Numbered from the stretch's first letter, positions 37,579 to 50,459 are shown. The stretch is DNA of 64,000 nucleotides from Pseudoscleropodium purum (GCA_963969395.1 OZ017799.1:1242501-1306500), one strand, 5' to 3'. The notes: generated from the sequence alone by a model not told the origin. A program made the numbers and translations.

Positions 37579-38339
37579 TGGAAACTAGAAATGAAAACGT
37601 AAAATTATGGCATTGCCAAGCTAAGTGAACTCGTAGACTGCTGATCGTAGATGTGAAACTTCTAGGACAACAGAATCTATTGGTTCGTTACACACAATGC
37701 CTTGCTGAATCAAAGAGATGAAAATGCCGGCTAATGATATTATAAAACCCCAATCCGTTTCTTGATATATTGGAAATATCTCGGGAATGGCACTAGACTC
37801 ACTACCGATACTAACCCAGTAGATACATATTATCAGAGGGAGGTCGTCTGGTCAAATTGCTCGAAGGAATATTGAAGGTTGCAATCCATGCAATTCAAGA
37901 AGTCAATGCTCAGAGACAGATTCGATCTTACCAATTGCTTTTGTAAGAAATAATGGTCGACGTCTCATCATATGCATTCCCTGAGATCTACATCACATAA
38001 CAGGATAAGTACTCATACTGAGAAGAATCCTAGCACGTACAGCACTTTGTCGTCTTTCTTATCTGAAATAGATTTTTCAGTTCAACGTTGACTACTTGGA
38101 TTGACAGAGTATGGTCGAATGAACCCTGTTGCTAGAGATAAGTTTGAATTTTGGTAAAGCGCGCAGATCAGCATACTCATAGCAACCAGCTCAAGCAGAT
38201 GAATCAAGTGGAGACTGCAGAGAAAAAGAAATGCTGACAAGTTCTTGATTTGTTAAAAATTCGGAGGTAATTCAGCTAAGTGGATAGATGACTCTAAACT
38301 GTATTAATCCGGCAGTGCCATACTGTTTGAATTGAACAC

Positions 38340-39320
38340 TCACTTAGCCCCCATGCCAGTCAAGGTCGCACCAGCTTTGTGTCGAAGATACACGGGAATT
38401 TCACTCATCGCTCCCATGAACCCTCCAGCGATCATTGCCGTTTTAGTGTCGTCCACCGCTGCTCTATCTCAAAATGCAGAACACAGTTAAAGGGAGTAAA
38501 AATATGGATACCTATAATGACATTAATACAGTATACAGTCTTAACATTACCGTGTACATCTAGAGACGCTGTTGGTGTTGTATCAACATAATTGGTCAAC
38601 TCGTAAAAGACGAACTTTAGGTCTTTAAGGTGCATGATCTTGGAAGTGGGAAAGATTAATCACCGTGTACTTGTACTGAATAGTTTGCACCGTGGATTGT
38701 CCCTAGGATAACTCCCCCCATGAGGCCACCGGTTACCACGGCTGAAGCTACTGCAGATGTCCTGCATCGTAATCCAGGCAACACGGCCGGTATGTAATAT
38801 CAAGGGAATCAATTCAAGTCGCTAGATCGATTGTCTATAATTTCGTTAGTATTACGAAATTTCAAGAAACTAATTTGTAATTCAAAACCTCATATCCATT
38901 CATCTATTCCAGTCCTAAGTTTAAAAGCTCTGGACACTTGACCGTCACAATTTTGGAGATTTGAAGTTGAACAAGCAAAAATAGATATGAACATGCAAGG
39001 AGATCGACATGTCTGCAACAACTTACGTAAGACGTCTTTGATATCCTTCATAAGAAAACTGTCAGTAAACCTTAAAATTCTTAGAAGTAAAGAAGGCAGA
39101 TAAATGCATGTTAATAATTAGAGCATCTAAGCCCTCCCAAGTCCTAAGCCAACATACCTAAGTACAGGGCTGACCTTAAAACTTGCCTCCCTCGAATTGC
39201 CAGAGACACGTTCTTCCATAACATGTCTAAACCAGACACTCTGACTCCAAAAGAAAATCCATTCATGAATCCATTCTCCACACTCCCGAAGAAACTGTGC
39301 GTTGAATCTCTCTCATCCAT
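38340..39320 (-). CDS. Small Gly-rich membrane protein, PRAT/Tim17-like, 4 exons
   Basis: Exons 39320-39158, a 19-bp microexon 39045-39027, 38761-38664 and 38461-38340 join in frame to 133 residues plus TGA. Start ATGGATGAGAGAGATTC. Sequence features: a short polar N-terminus; a first Gly-containing segment at about 16-30 (NGFMNGFSFGVRVSG); a basic stretch (AIRGRQVLRSALYLGYQRR); a strongly hydrophobic glycine-zipper segment at 62-87 (SAVVTGGLMGGVILGTIHGA); and a final Gly-rich segment at 101-112 (TAMIAGGFMGAM) after a Asp-Asp-Thr-Lys. Spaced GxxxG motifs and D-x-K before A-G-G-x-x-G are what Tim17/Tim22/OEP16 (PRAT) proteins show, so a mitochondrial or plastid membrane role is plausible; this is inference. 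The third intron could use a nearby donor, changing a few residues. Confidence 0.6.
39027..39045 (-). other. 19-bp microexon of the PRAT-like gene
   Basis: GATATCAAAGACGTCTTAC, preceded by ATGAAG and followed by GTAAGT. Its inclusion is required to keep the frame between exons 1 and 3; skipping it gives a frameshift. Confidence 0.55.
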
Positions 39321-40159
39321 TGAAGTAGCTAGGGTTCAAGAACCAAATTCTGAAACCTAAAGAAATGGCGCAGTCGAAGAAACCAAAAGAAGTACCTGCA
39401 ATGTGGTATTACAGCACGTCAAGCTTGTATGACACAAAGATCGCGTCAGCTCAATCTCAGCATTCTGAACAAATGGACGAAGAATCAAACTCCAACCAAT
39501 CTAGCTACAACGTACAACGATCAACCTAGCTTACTCCTCACTCGTCAACCACGGTACGGTATAAAATTTAATTTTCTTGCTGCTTGCATGCAATTGACAC
39601 AAATTCACTGACCAAGCTCAATGAGGAAACGGCAATGTGGTGTTGTAATTCTGCAAATCGAGTTTCAAACACAATTCAGCTAAGTGCAACAGCTAACAAC
39701 TACAGAATACAACATCCATCTATGCTTATAAAATGCAATTGACATTGGATTTCCACACCAAAAAAAAGTTGAAGGAAACTGAAGCTTCACAAACTGAGCT
39801 TCACACATTGTTCGCAATACTGCTTCAAGCACAACGAGCTTCTCAGACTGATCGCAGCACGCTTGTGATCAAGAGGAAGGGTTGAAAGGGTCCTACTTCC
39901 GTGCATGGATCGGTAAACTTCCACGGTCATAGGAGTGGATGAATCTTTGACAAACGGATGTAATCTTGCATTCTTAGAGTTACTTACTGGTATGTAACCC
40001 TAGAAGGACGCAGGGGACCTAAAAGGTCTGACTTCACTATTAATTGTAGAAATAAAGAATGTCACCTTATTGGTTCAATAATCAATAATAGTATTTTCAT
40101 GACTACCTTGGTCATGAGGGACCACATCTTTCAAAGGTTGACCTTGGATGGACAAGCTC

Positions 40160-40340
40160 TTCATTGTGAAAATCATCCTTTTGGATATTGTGTGAATCAT
40201 TAGTTTAAAAAAAATGTAGAGCACTCATTGGAAGTCAAACTGTTGTGCAAGATCTCCCATTTTCACACAATATTTCAAGGATGAACATATGCACTTTTAA
40301 CTTACATGAAAGGATTCTTTGTCATCTATTGGACCACACT
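40160..40340 (+). repeat. Dispersed repeat paired with 35650-35840
   Basis: Same orientation as its partner; includes TGTGAAAATCATCCTTTTGG and GAGCACTCATTGGAAGTCAA. A weaker relative of its upstream part (ACCTTGGTCATGAGGGACCA) is seen near 43790 and 62310. Confidence 0.65.
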
Positions 40341-41012
40341 AGTCTGTAGAGTCCTTATACAATTAATATAGAGTTTTGTTGTATGGATCTTGGTTTTTTT
40401 GTTAGAGAAAATTATAATTTGTTGAAATATTCCTTTTTCTTGATATTGAATTATTAAATTATGAATAAAATTATAGATTGATTTTTATTTTTTAATTATT
40501 GTACATTGACATATTCTCTAGTAAGATTTCAGTTATGTATTTATTAGAAGCAATTATAACATCAATTATCTATTCTAAATCACGAATTTCATAAAACTAG
40601 CAATATTTTAATACTTTGGTAAGTTTTAGAATATACAAATTGAAATATAAATCTATACATGTCCTAATTTTAGGCCTAAAATTAGACTTGTATAAAGACA
40701 TATATAAATACAATTATTGGTGTCAAAACAACTTTAATTAAACAAAATGTATTTTGTACAAAAATCACCAAAATCATTCATCAAACACTTTTTGTCTTTT
40801 TTGTTGCGTCAAATAATATAGACAAACTTCTTTGAATTGGAACTTTGGGTATTAGAGGCTTAATAACCAAATGATGATCATATGTGTTTTTTTCCACTAT
40901 AGACTATTGATTTGCAATTTTTTGCACATTAAATTATTGAACCAAATGTTTTGAATAAAATCTTATTGAAAAGTTGTTAGAATTTGTTTTAAAAAAAATT
41001 ATGACATACCTC

Positions 41013-41563
41013 CTAACCCCTAAATGTCCAAATCTTTTCCCAAATTGACACTTTGGGAAAAATCGCTATTTTAGAATTGATATATAATGAAAGTTGCAGA
41101 TTGTGAGTTATAGACTTCATCCGTATGGTTAAATTCACTAGTGTTATGACCAATATTTTTTTATAAATTTTGAAAGGGAAATTTCAAAATTCCTTCTAAA
41201 TTCAACTACGAGCAAAATATTATCATTTTTTGAGTAAAACTTGTTGGAATGGATTTGAAATGAAAATATCTTAATATGATGATTTTTTTAAATTTTTGTA
41301 TTCTTTAAATCTATGACCTCATTTTTGCAAATCTAGTTTTGAACTAAAATCAATGCAATTTTTGGCTTAATACACTTCCACATTTATAATTTTAGAAAAA
41401 TATGAACTCTAGTAATACCAAATCCAACTATTAGATAGGACAACAACTTAATAAAGTATCTCCACAAATTAAATGACTTTCATCCAAGCAATAATGAGAA
41501 AGAAAACTGAATTTCAATTTGTTCGTTGTCTAGAAATTGAATGTCGGAGTGCTCTAGGGTTAA
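41013..41563 (+). mobile_element. TTAACCCC-type element or diverged relative
   Basis: Left end CTAACCCCTAAATGTCC and right end GCTCTAGGGTTAA bound about 550 bp that align with 2872-3436. Probably a non-autonomous element of the same superfamily as the 1372 copy, with a different interior. Confidence 0.55.
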
Positions 41564-43396
41564 CTCAAAGTATTGCAATCACAATTATGAACAATTACAT
41601 AGCAAATACAACACCATAATAATTATAAAAAAGGCAATACCAATTTTTTAAAAGTTTCATTGGAAACAAACTTTATAAGATTAGTTCTATAATTTCATTG
41701 ACCTTTTAAGGAGTTAACCTATAAGCACTCAACATTAGATGAATTTTGTGAAAAGTGCACTCTATCTAACTGTAATGTTCTTCGACAAAGCCTAAAAAAG
41801 TCATGGAGTATATTAATGGTAAAAAGCAAGGATCATGTTCTATTTGAATTGATGATATAGGTATATTTACCATGTTGGAGGAGTTTTGATTAATTATTTA
41901 TTGTAAATTTTCAATTGTAATCTTATTATCTTCATTTTGAGAGCTTTGGGGTTAAACATCCATGTACTAAAACTTTAGAAAAATAGGAAATTCAAAGTGA
42001 CTAAGGAAAACTAGCATATAACATGTAAAATGATTGTTTTGCCTTGTTGGCATTGCTGAAATTTTTTATTTTTTTCTTACATAAAGACAAATGTAAGAAA
42101 TAGGAAGATCAATTGAAATTTTAATTTTTTTGACAAAGTATGAAATTTTGAAATGTATTGTTGAATTGGCCCAAAAGAATATTTAAACTACTTCAAAACC
42201 TACAAAAAAAAATGTATTCATTATGATCATCTTACTCACCTAAAGCAACCACTAAAGGCCTAAAAAAATCATTTCTTGTGATGAATTTACACTTAGAAGG
42301 TGTAAGTTCCTATTGTAGTCACTAATCACTCCATTATATCATCCAAGACATTAATTGTAGCTACCAATTCAACATAATATAGCCTAATTCTACATTTATT
42401 GAAAAAAGTCTATCATGGATTGATGCACAAATTTAATGGGTCATTTTCTAGGTGTTTGTGATGGATCTTTTACGTATCATAGGGTAATTTATCTAATGTG
42501 GAATTAGGCACATCCATTTATAGCCATAAAATGCCAAGCCTACAACAAAGCAATTGAATGTAAAGCCCTTTCACTCTATATGCTTCCATTTTTCTACTAT
42601 ATATGAATAAAGTTCTTCATTTTTATTTTTCAAATATAACTCACATGTCTACTATAAGCTATAAAAATTTCAGATTCTTTTGCGTAAATTTGAAATTATT
42701 GTGAATTCTTGAAGAAAAAATGAATTTTTTTTGTATATCAAATACAAAATAAATTTTAAAAATATGAAATTTTATCGTAGATTTACATTATGGTGTAAAA
42801 AATCATGGCACAAATCAAATTTTTATTTCATAATATAATAACTAGAAGTAAGTAGACTAGGTTACAAATCCCAAGTTCAAATGGTGATAAGATATTCGAT
42901 TTTTCAAAATTTTCAAATTGAAGTATTGTAGGCACTTGTCAAATTTGACAAAAAAATAATTAGAAAAAATGAAGTCAATTGTTTTTGGAAATTAATGAAT
43001 ATAAGAGTTGAAATCAAAAGAAGGTGAAGTCAAATAATGCTGAAAATTTGATATTTTTGAGTCAAATATCAATCCACAATTTTACCATCTATCATCAAAA
43101 AGACCATATGATAGTGAAATGAAGAAGGTATTTTATTGACATATAGTGAGAAGTAAAGTGGACAAGTTGTTTTTACAATGAAATCCACTGTCCTTCATCA
43201 ATCATCAAAGGGTATGGGATAATTTAAGGATGAGAGCTTCATTGCTCATTGTTTGTAGTTGCATTCAAAGCAAAACTTCAGACCTAACCTAAGTGTAGTA
43301 TAATTTATTTTTATATAAAGCTCCAATTAGAAAAATGTGGGAAATCTATCTAAATTTGAGAAACCAAAATCCATTTGTAATTTAAAGCCTCCAATT
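41564..43396. other. AT-rich intergenic DNA
   Basis: Very AT-rich; no open frame above 60 codons with coding character, no tRNA-like fold. Nothing further seen. Confidence 0.6.
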
Positions 43397-43476
43397 AAAA
43401 GTTATGGACAAAGTTTAGAGAAGGGTTGGAAGGGACATTTTCCAAACCTCTTCTCTAAGCTCTATCCATAACTTTT
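43397..43476. repeat. 80-bp hairpin
   Basis: AAAAGTTATGGACAAAGTTT..GAGAAGGGTTGGAA pairs with TTCCAAACC-TCTTCTCTAAG..CCATAACTTTT with a few mismatches and a short loop. Similar AAAAGTTATGG blocks occur in the dispersed elements, so a repeat origin is likely; a microRNA-like precursor is possible. Confidence 0.55.
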
Positions 43477-44057
43477 GATCAGAGTTAGCTTGACTTGGAG
43501 CTATTGGATGCATACACAACTAGAGGTGTCAAATTAGACTTGATGGGTTATCACCTTTGTTTCCTTACATGGAATCAAATTCAAAAAATAGTTTTTCCAT
43601 TGATTAAATTTAGATCAAGACCAATAAGCTACAAATTTCCTAAATACACTCAAAAGGCAATTTCTTGTAATCCATTTTCAACTATGTATTAACACTGAGG
43701 CCAAAAAGTAGTTAATGAACGACTTTCTGAGAATACTATAGAAATGAAGAATGCACCTATTAGTCTATAAATCAAATCATTTTTGACAAAATACCTTGGT
43801 CATAGGTCTCGTCTTGTCAAGATTAAAACATCACCTTATATAAAATAAAGTAAAGTCATAAAGTCCATAAAGTCCTCAATGAAGCAATTTCCGTAACCAT
43901 TCACACAAGCAACTTTCATTGACGCAACTCCTCCAAAGAAGGAATGGATGAGAAATGTATTTTCATCTTATCCAGAGAAGTCATCCACACGCCAAAAATG
44001 GGGCGCCGGCGGGAAATTCAGATGACGAAGAGAACCGAGAATGTGATATTACAGAAG

Positions 44058-44188
44058 GTGATAATAAAGAGGTCTGAGCATTGTTCAGGCCTTCAGGGTT
44101 TAAGGTAGGGTGGTCGTCGTACGTATCACGCTTTGATGGTCTGTGCACAAAAGCGTGATAATAAAGAGGTCCGAGCACAGACCATCAA
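44058..44188. repeat. Direct and inverted repeats ahead of the hydrolase gene
   Basis: GTGATAATAAAGAGGTCTGA occurs at 44058 and, with one change, at 44155, 97 bp apart (22 of 23 bases). Overlapping the second copy, TTGATGGTCTGTGC (44133-44146) is repeated inverted as GCACAGACCATCAA (44175-44188) around a 28-bp loop. The cluster lies 270-400 bp before the hydrolase start. Confidence 0.8.
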
Positions 44189-44304
44189 GCGTTGCACGCA
44201 TCTCTCTCTGGACGCACTGCTCCTCTTGCACTGTTGCACCTACCAGTCATCAAATTCAACATGCTATCGATCTCGCAATAATTCACCATACCCCATTTCG
44301 CAAC

Positions 44305-44316
44305 AAACCCTAACTC
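44305..44316 (+). promoter_or_regulatory. Telo-box-like AAACCCTAA in the 5' region
   Basis: CAACAAACCCTAACT lies about 150 bp before the hydrolase ATG. Plant telo boxes (AAACCCTAA) are common near transcription starts of housekeeping genes; function here is inference. Confidence 0.5.
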
Positions 44317-44461
44317 CACTTCACCACATATGCTCACGCAATCCCTCACTTGCAGCGAAATTAACAAGACAGTTTTGAGCTTTTTCCATTGTAGATTTCA
44401 ATTTCATTAGAGACTGCAATTCCATCAAAGATTACGTGAAGGACAACAACATTCCACAATC

Positions 44462-46689
44462 ATGGAGCGGGAGCCGCACCCCGTGATTGATGCAACGGCG
44501 AGCAACATCTTCGGCGAGTATTCTCCCTCAGATTTTTACGCCAAGCACCGCGTGACGTTCCACGAAGACACACTGGTCAACTCCCGGGGATTGAAGCAGT
44601 GGTGGCGCAGCTGGTTGCCCTCTGATCGCCCCATCCGAGGCGTGGTGTGTGTTTGTCATGGTTATGGCGCGGATGCCGGGTGGTTAGTGCAGCTTACGAG
44701 CATCCACATTGCGAAGCAGGGGTATGCGGTTTACGCCATTGATCACCAGGGGCATGGGAAGTCCGAGGGGCTGAAGGGACACATCCCGGACTTGGAAGCC
44801 GTGGTGGGGGATTGCATTGCGTTCTTTGATGCTAAGAGGGAGGGGCACAAGGGGTTGCCGGGATTCTTGTATGGGGAGTCCTTGGGAGGAGCGATCGCGG
44901 TGCTTATGTATCTGCAGCAGAAGGAGGTTTGGAGTGGGGTGCTTTTGAATGGCCCCATGTGTGGGATCGGGAAGTACAAGCCGCCGTGGCCTGCTGAGCA
45001 TTTGCTGTCGCTTGTTGCTGGTATGTGTCTCTTTGTGTAAACTGTTGTGTATGTTCTGGAATTGGAGTTGGTGAGAGACCTCTTTGATATCACGTTCTTT
45101 GATATGATGTCTTGTGTTGTCCTACTAAACCCTAGGGGGCTCTGTTACGTCATTCACTCTGGATTGTCACTGTTACACTTTGTTATGTCAGAGGAAGCTG
45201 CACGTGATTTCGATGACAAGCAGTTCAAACTCGTGTAACCTATTCTATTTTGTCACACGAAATTTGCATACGAATGTGAACTTTGAGTTCAAAAAATGTA
45301 TCTCACTCTCTTATGTCACGAGAAGGTGCTTCCGAATGTGATGGTAGGCAGTTCGACATACATGCATCACACTCTGTCATGTCGTAAGAAGTTGCTTACA
45401 ATTTTGATAATGATAGCGATTGGGATAGTGATAGTAAGGAGTTCCAGTAGTGTGATAAGGATTCCAAATTGCCTTCTTGCCTCTTGCCTCTCCACATACT
45501 CCTTTAATATCAATTTTATATGCAACACTGCTGTTTGTCTCCGTGTTAAAAAATTCCAGAACATCATGTGCATTTTGGTGATTTTAAAGAGGTATGAGAA
45601 TACTGTTGCGCTTCTTTTGTTTTTGGATTGAAGGTAATGGTATGCAAGAGAGCTGACGCTTTGTTCGCACTTTTCAACGTGATGTCAGGTTTTATTCCAA
45701 CGTGGCCGATTGTTCCTACCAAGGATATCCCTCTCGTATCCTTCAAGGAGTCATGGAAACGTGATCTTGCTCGCATTAATCCAAATAGGTATGTATCCAT
45801 TTTTTTCTTTGTTTGACTCTCTTCTCCGAGTTCAAAGTGTTGGTAGCATTCTGCATCTTTCCTCCAAAATAGCCTTTCAAGTTTCAAACCTAGTTACATA
45901 GATCCAAAGGATGTGCTAGATTGGAGTTCTTTCTCATTATTTTGTGTCGCTTTTAAAATCTTAAACCAATATGTAGGAGAATTTGCTAACATTGCAAGAT
46001 CAATATAGAGCTCACTAAGGAGATCTATTTTGGTTACAAGAGTCAAATCTGCTGAGATTTAAGTTTTATCGTTACGAATGAATTTCTTGTACAATTTCAG
46101 TGTGGGAGGTTGTAGACCACTTATAGAAGTAGACAACTCCATTCCATTTAAAGATCAGCACTCATAGACATTTAGCCAAGTCATGCTTGCACCCAACTTG
46201 CTAATTGAAATCCAAGCAAGTGTACGAAAAGATGAGTCGATGTTTGTAACAGGTGTGAATCAATAAGGGACGAGATCAGACCCCTAATGGTTTGGTATCC
46301 TCTGCCTTCAAACCTTCAATGGTCTGGTAAAGCCCTGTGCCATGTGAAGGTCCTTGGTTTAATCATCTCACTACCGGTATTTGAATTGCAGGTACACTGG
46401 CCGACCCCGAGCTGGCACTGCTCTGGAAATGTTACGGGTTTGCAAGTTGATTGAGGATCGGGCAGCGGAGGTAGCGGTCCCATTGCTCATCTGTCACGGA
46501 GACCAGGATGTAGTATGTGATCCTGATGGTAGCAAGAAGCTTCATCAGAAAGCAAGTAGCGGAGACAAAACGTTGCATATATACCCAGGCATGTGGCACC
46601 AACTTGTGGGTGAACCTGCAGAAGGAGTGGAGCAAGTGTTTGGCGACATGTGTTCATGGCTAGAGGCGCATCTTCCGACACAAGGATAG
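44462..46689 (+). CDS. Monoacylglycerol lipase / caffeoylshikimate esterase-like hydrolase
   Basis: Three exons (44462-45020, 45689-45788, 46392-46689), GT-AG introns, consistent phase, 318 residues plus TAG. The start is the first ATG after an upstream run with stops. Hydrolase_4 (alpha/beta hydrolase) architecture: oxyanion motif CHGYGAD at about 65-71, YAIDHQGHGKSEGL at 91-104, nucleophile elbow LYGESLGGA with Ser140, acid Asp259 in CHGDQDVVCD, and His289 in GMWHQLVGEP. The triad is intact and the length is normal for plant MAGL/LysoPL2/CSE proteins, which hydrolyse monoacylglycerols, lysophospholipids or caffeoyl shikimate. No signal peptide or membrane segment, so cytosolic or peripheral to membranes. 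Which substrate it prefers cannot be decided from sequence. The island is GC-rich (codon third positions) against AT-rich flanks. The nearest neighbours are repeats, so nothing suggests co-regulation. Confidence 0.93.
45173..45423 (+). repeat. Degenerate tandem repeats in hydrolase intron 1
   Basis: Three related units of about 60 bp share CACT(C/T)T-TATGTC, GAAG-TGC and GATG/GATA with a following CAG- or AG-rich block (45173-45230, 45301-45360, 45363-45423). The intron is 668 bp; open frames inside it are not exons because the flanking splice sites already join exons 1 and 2 in frame. Confidence 0.5.
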
Positions 46690-48247
46690 ACACTTTGTCT
46701 CATCTCTCGTATTGTCTGAAGTTTTCAATTCCAATGTCATTTGACATCGAGTGTGGATGAACCCTTACTTATGGTGAGCCTGAATGTTAACATAACCCCA
46801 GTGGATCGAGAGAATATTGCAGGTCTTCTGTGACAGCAACTCTCTGCACAACCTTGTCAGTTTGAAACCGAAGTACATATAGTTATTATGATATAGAGAT
46901 CAAGGTTGACGTATGTCAGTCAGTGGGTACCCCTGATCAGATTGGGTGATCAGCTATGCAGCGTCCTTGCACAACGGCTTCATGCTCTGTACCTTTGCAG
47001 GGTCTTCCACCAAACACCAATTAAGTTAGATCAAAATCTTCTGAGTCGTACATTGCTTCTGTGAATGATGTTTACCTTATTCAAAACTGTGCAATTACCG
47101 ATTCTTGGAACTCACTCATATATGACACACTCCAGTGGTTTGTCTAGAAGTATGAATCTAGAACTGTAAAGTTCTGCGGATCTGCCTGGGTCATTCTGTA
47201 CTAAAATATTTCAATTCGTATTCCAATAGTGCAGGTACGCCCAGGTATTTTTCAGAGAAATGGACAGACCTTGAAAATACCAGTGGCTGCTAAATTGATA
47301 CTATGGAAAATTAATTTGTCCAAATAAGCATCTGAGCTTGGTTCCTGGTACTAAATTGTCTTAACTTTTTGTTGGATCTTGCGGACAATTCAATTTGGAA
47401 GAGTATTCTAGATTGATATTTTGGGGACATCATTTATTCTTTATTTTTGCACTTGGTCATACAAATATGCACTTACTAATCATGTGCATTAATATCTCAA
47501 ATTTGTCAAAAGTGGGGGGTCTAGTTGGGGGACCGTTTGATTTTTGTAGGTCAACATTTGCAAGTAATGTAAATTGGGAATTTCAACAGATTTTGACTTG
47601 TTTTTACTTTGAATTCGATTGCATGTGAATCATGTGTCTTGATGTATTCTTCAAAAGTATTATAAAACAAATAAATTATAAATTTGTAGAGGATTGATTT
47701 GTAGGGTTTTCTAAGATTTTAGGAAAGAATCTAGATGGAACACTTTTAGTAACTTGGTCAAGAATATGGTTACATACCTTAATTTTGTCCTCATCACAAG
47801 GCTATCTAATTCTTCTATAGGACAACCATTTGAGCATCATTGTGTTTTAGGTGCATGTTGAGTGTTACATAAATTGTTGGTATATTTACTATTGAATGAT
47901 TTAAATTTCAACACAATCACAAATATTGTAAAAAGATCTCTGGTTTGTTTGTATTTAGCCCTTATGAGACACTAGTTCTCAAAATACATTGAAAATTGAA
48001 CCCAATGGATTTGGTATGATCCTTAAGGATTAAACGTCTGAGATTGGTTAGTTGTACATCAAAAAACTTTTCTTATCAAGATTCACTATAATTCAATATG
48101 CTTGGAGCAATTGTAAGTTTTTAAGCAAATTCAATACCTATATATAATTGAAAGCAATTCCAAATTTGAAAGTATATTTTTTATACTTAATATTTTGATT
48201 TGAAATTCTATTAATGTAATATATATGTTAGAGCTATTCAAAAAGTC
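46690..48247. other. 3' flank of the hydrolase and intergenic DNA
   Basis: The first few hundred bases keep a higher GC content and may hold the 3' UTR. After about 47400 the sequence is AT-rich with no credible gene. Confidence 0.5.
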
Positions 48248-48893
48248 TTAACCCCTAAGTGTCTTTTATAACTACATTTGCAAAAAAATTGAAATGTGAA
48301 CCTCACTAACAATTTGTGAACAACAAAAAGACTTGAGACAAATTTTTTTGATGAAGTTGGGAATACAATTTGATGAAGAAATTATCAACTATGTGATTTT
48401 TGGTGATTTTTTGGAGAATAGAAAAGGTACTTTGGGAGGTTATTTTAAATAATCCTCATATCCTTTTCCTATAATTTAAAATGATCTGAAAAAAATGACA
48501 CATCAAAATCATAATGATACGTCCCCGTGGGAAAAAAAATGACATATCAAAATCATAATGATATGTATCTATAGAAAAAAATTACACATCAAAACCATAA
48601 TGATATATACTCATGGAAAAAAATTAGAATTTTTATAGCACTTTCTAACATTTTTATTTTAGCATTTGTACAACCTAACCAAACATCTTCCATCAATCTT
48701 TAAAATGTCATTTTCTCAAAAATTGTGCTTTTTCTTTGATATTTTTTCCACTAGAGAGCTGTATAAGTCTTCTTTCATTTCAATGGTGACAATCATCAAA
48801 ATGATCATTCTCAATGAAGAATTATGCTTGTTACAAGAGCTAATCAAGAAAACGAGAGTTATGCTCACATACACTAGGTCCTTTAGGGATTAA
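48248..48893. mobile_element. TTAACCCC family element, short diverged copy
   Basis: Left end TTAACCCCTAAGTGTC and right end GGTCCTTTAGGGATTAA bound 646 bp. Inside, AATGACACATCAAAATCATA is repeated about three times (48500-48610). Confidence 0.5.
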
Positions 48894-50333
48894 AAGTCAC
48901 TCATCCTCTTTTTAGCCCTTCATTTGCTTCCAATTTGGAATTGTATTCAAAATTTTAAGCAACTTGTATTTTGGAGGGAATGAGAATAAGGCATAGATGC
49001 TTATAATCTAATCACATTAGATTGTCATTTTCCTAAATTGAGGTTTAGAGTTTAGGATCTCATAAGGTTTCATATACTTTGAATATTGTCACCATAACTA
49101 ATTGAAAAATTAGATTTCTTTCAACAAATTTTAGACATGTTGAGGTACAAGTATTATACTTAAATAAAATGATTTATCCAAAAAATTAAATAATATTTAA
49201 ACATTTTTCAAATTTATTGTTGATAAAGAATTTTAAAGACAAGTACAAAATCTTCAAAATTTGAGATTCTTTAGTGAACAAAATGAAAATTCTTTTCAGA
49301 ATATTATAATAAAGTTTTATGAATTCTAAAATTTTATTGAATGAATTATTATTGATCAAAATATGACTTCAAAATATTCGTGTTCTTATAATTTACTCCA
49401 AATCTCCATATACATTGTGAAAAATAAAATATAAACATTTAATACACTTTTCAAATTTTCCACAATTTTCTTAAGATCTTTCGAGTATATTATAAAGTTT
49501 CAATTAGACCTTAAGTCAATCACTAGGAGAGACTAGATGTAATAGAAGTATCACATATAAGCCTATAAGACAAACAACTTTAAACCCTACACCTAAGGTT
49601 TGATGGAACAAAACAAAATCCCTTCTACCCAATTCATGTTTGTTTATGCCAATAACTACAAGTTTAGGATAAAATATAAATATTGAGGTCATATTTTGGT
49701 CAACAATTCTCTTAAATTCATGAATCTTTTACCAAAAAATTTCAAAAAAAACTCTCAATTCCAACTTACTAGAGTCTAAAAAATTGTATTTGTATTAAAT
49801 GTTTTTTCCACCAATAAATTTGGGTTAAAATTTAGAAATGATTTTACATATATTGTGTCATTTTATACAAGAATATTATTTGAACCTCAATGTGTCCAAA
49901 AACAGTAATTTCTCAATTAGTTACAACAATTTTGTTTTAAGTGTATGAGACATTCTAACAACCAACATTGGTCCCACTGTAGCAAATTTTTTACTATGAT
50001 TTTTATTATTATTTCTGGAATACATTATAAAAATTATAAATATTGGAGTTGTACTTTAGTCACAAATATTTTCCTCAATAAAATTTTCAAAATTTATGAA
50101 ATTCTTACTGGAAAATCCAAGAAGAATTCCCATTCTACCGACTAAAGAATCTTGAAAAAAAATTGTATCAAAAGATGAATTTTCACTAATAAAACTTGAT
50201 TAAATTCCTTAAAAAAATAAAAAATTGTTTATAAAAATTTGAAAATTTACTTGATACTAGTATATTCCCTATACCATAACATGTGCAAAATTGGGTAGAA
50301 AATCTCAAATTCCTCAATTAGCTAACTAAGGTG
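48894..50333. other. AT-rich intergenic DNA
   Basis: No gene, RNA or element boundary that I can support. Confidence 0.6.
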
Positions 50334-50352
50334 CCCCCCCCCCCCCCCCCCC
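50334..50352 (+). repeat. 19-nt poly-C run
   Basis: An uninterrupted run of 19 C in an AT-rich setting. It marks the left edge of a stretch (50460-51260) that matches dispersed family B. Confidence 0.95.
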
Positions 50353-50459
50353 AATGCACTATTGATCCAGAATTGCCTATCTTAACTTTGTGTATATCTC
50401 TGAAATCAATTATGTACAGTACATACCTGGAAAAAACTGTGTTTGAGAATTAAATTTTA

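Noticed and set aside
39364..39531. Plus-strand frame starting ATGGCGCAGTCGAAG (about 55 codons)
   Set aside because: It begins 44 bp from the opposite-strand start of the PRAT-like gene, ends in a stop without a donor, and overlaps that gene's probable 5' leader.
45296..45631. 111-codon plus-strand frame
   Set aside because: It is in hydrolase intron 1; exons 1 and 2 join in frame without it and it has no hydrolase similarity.
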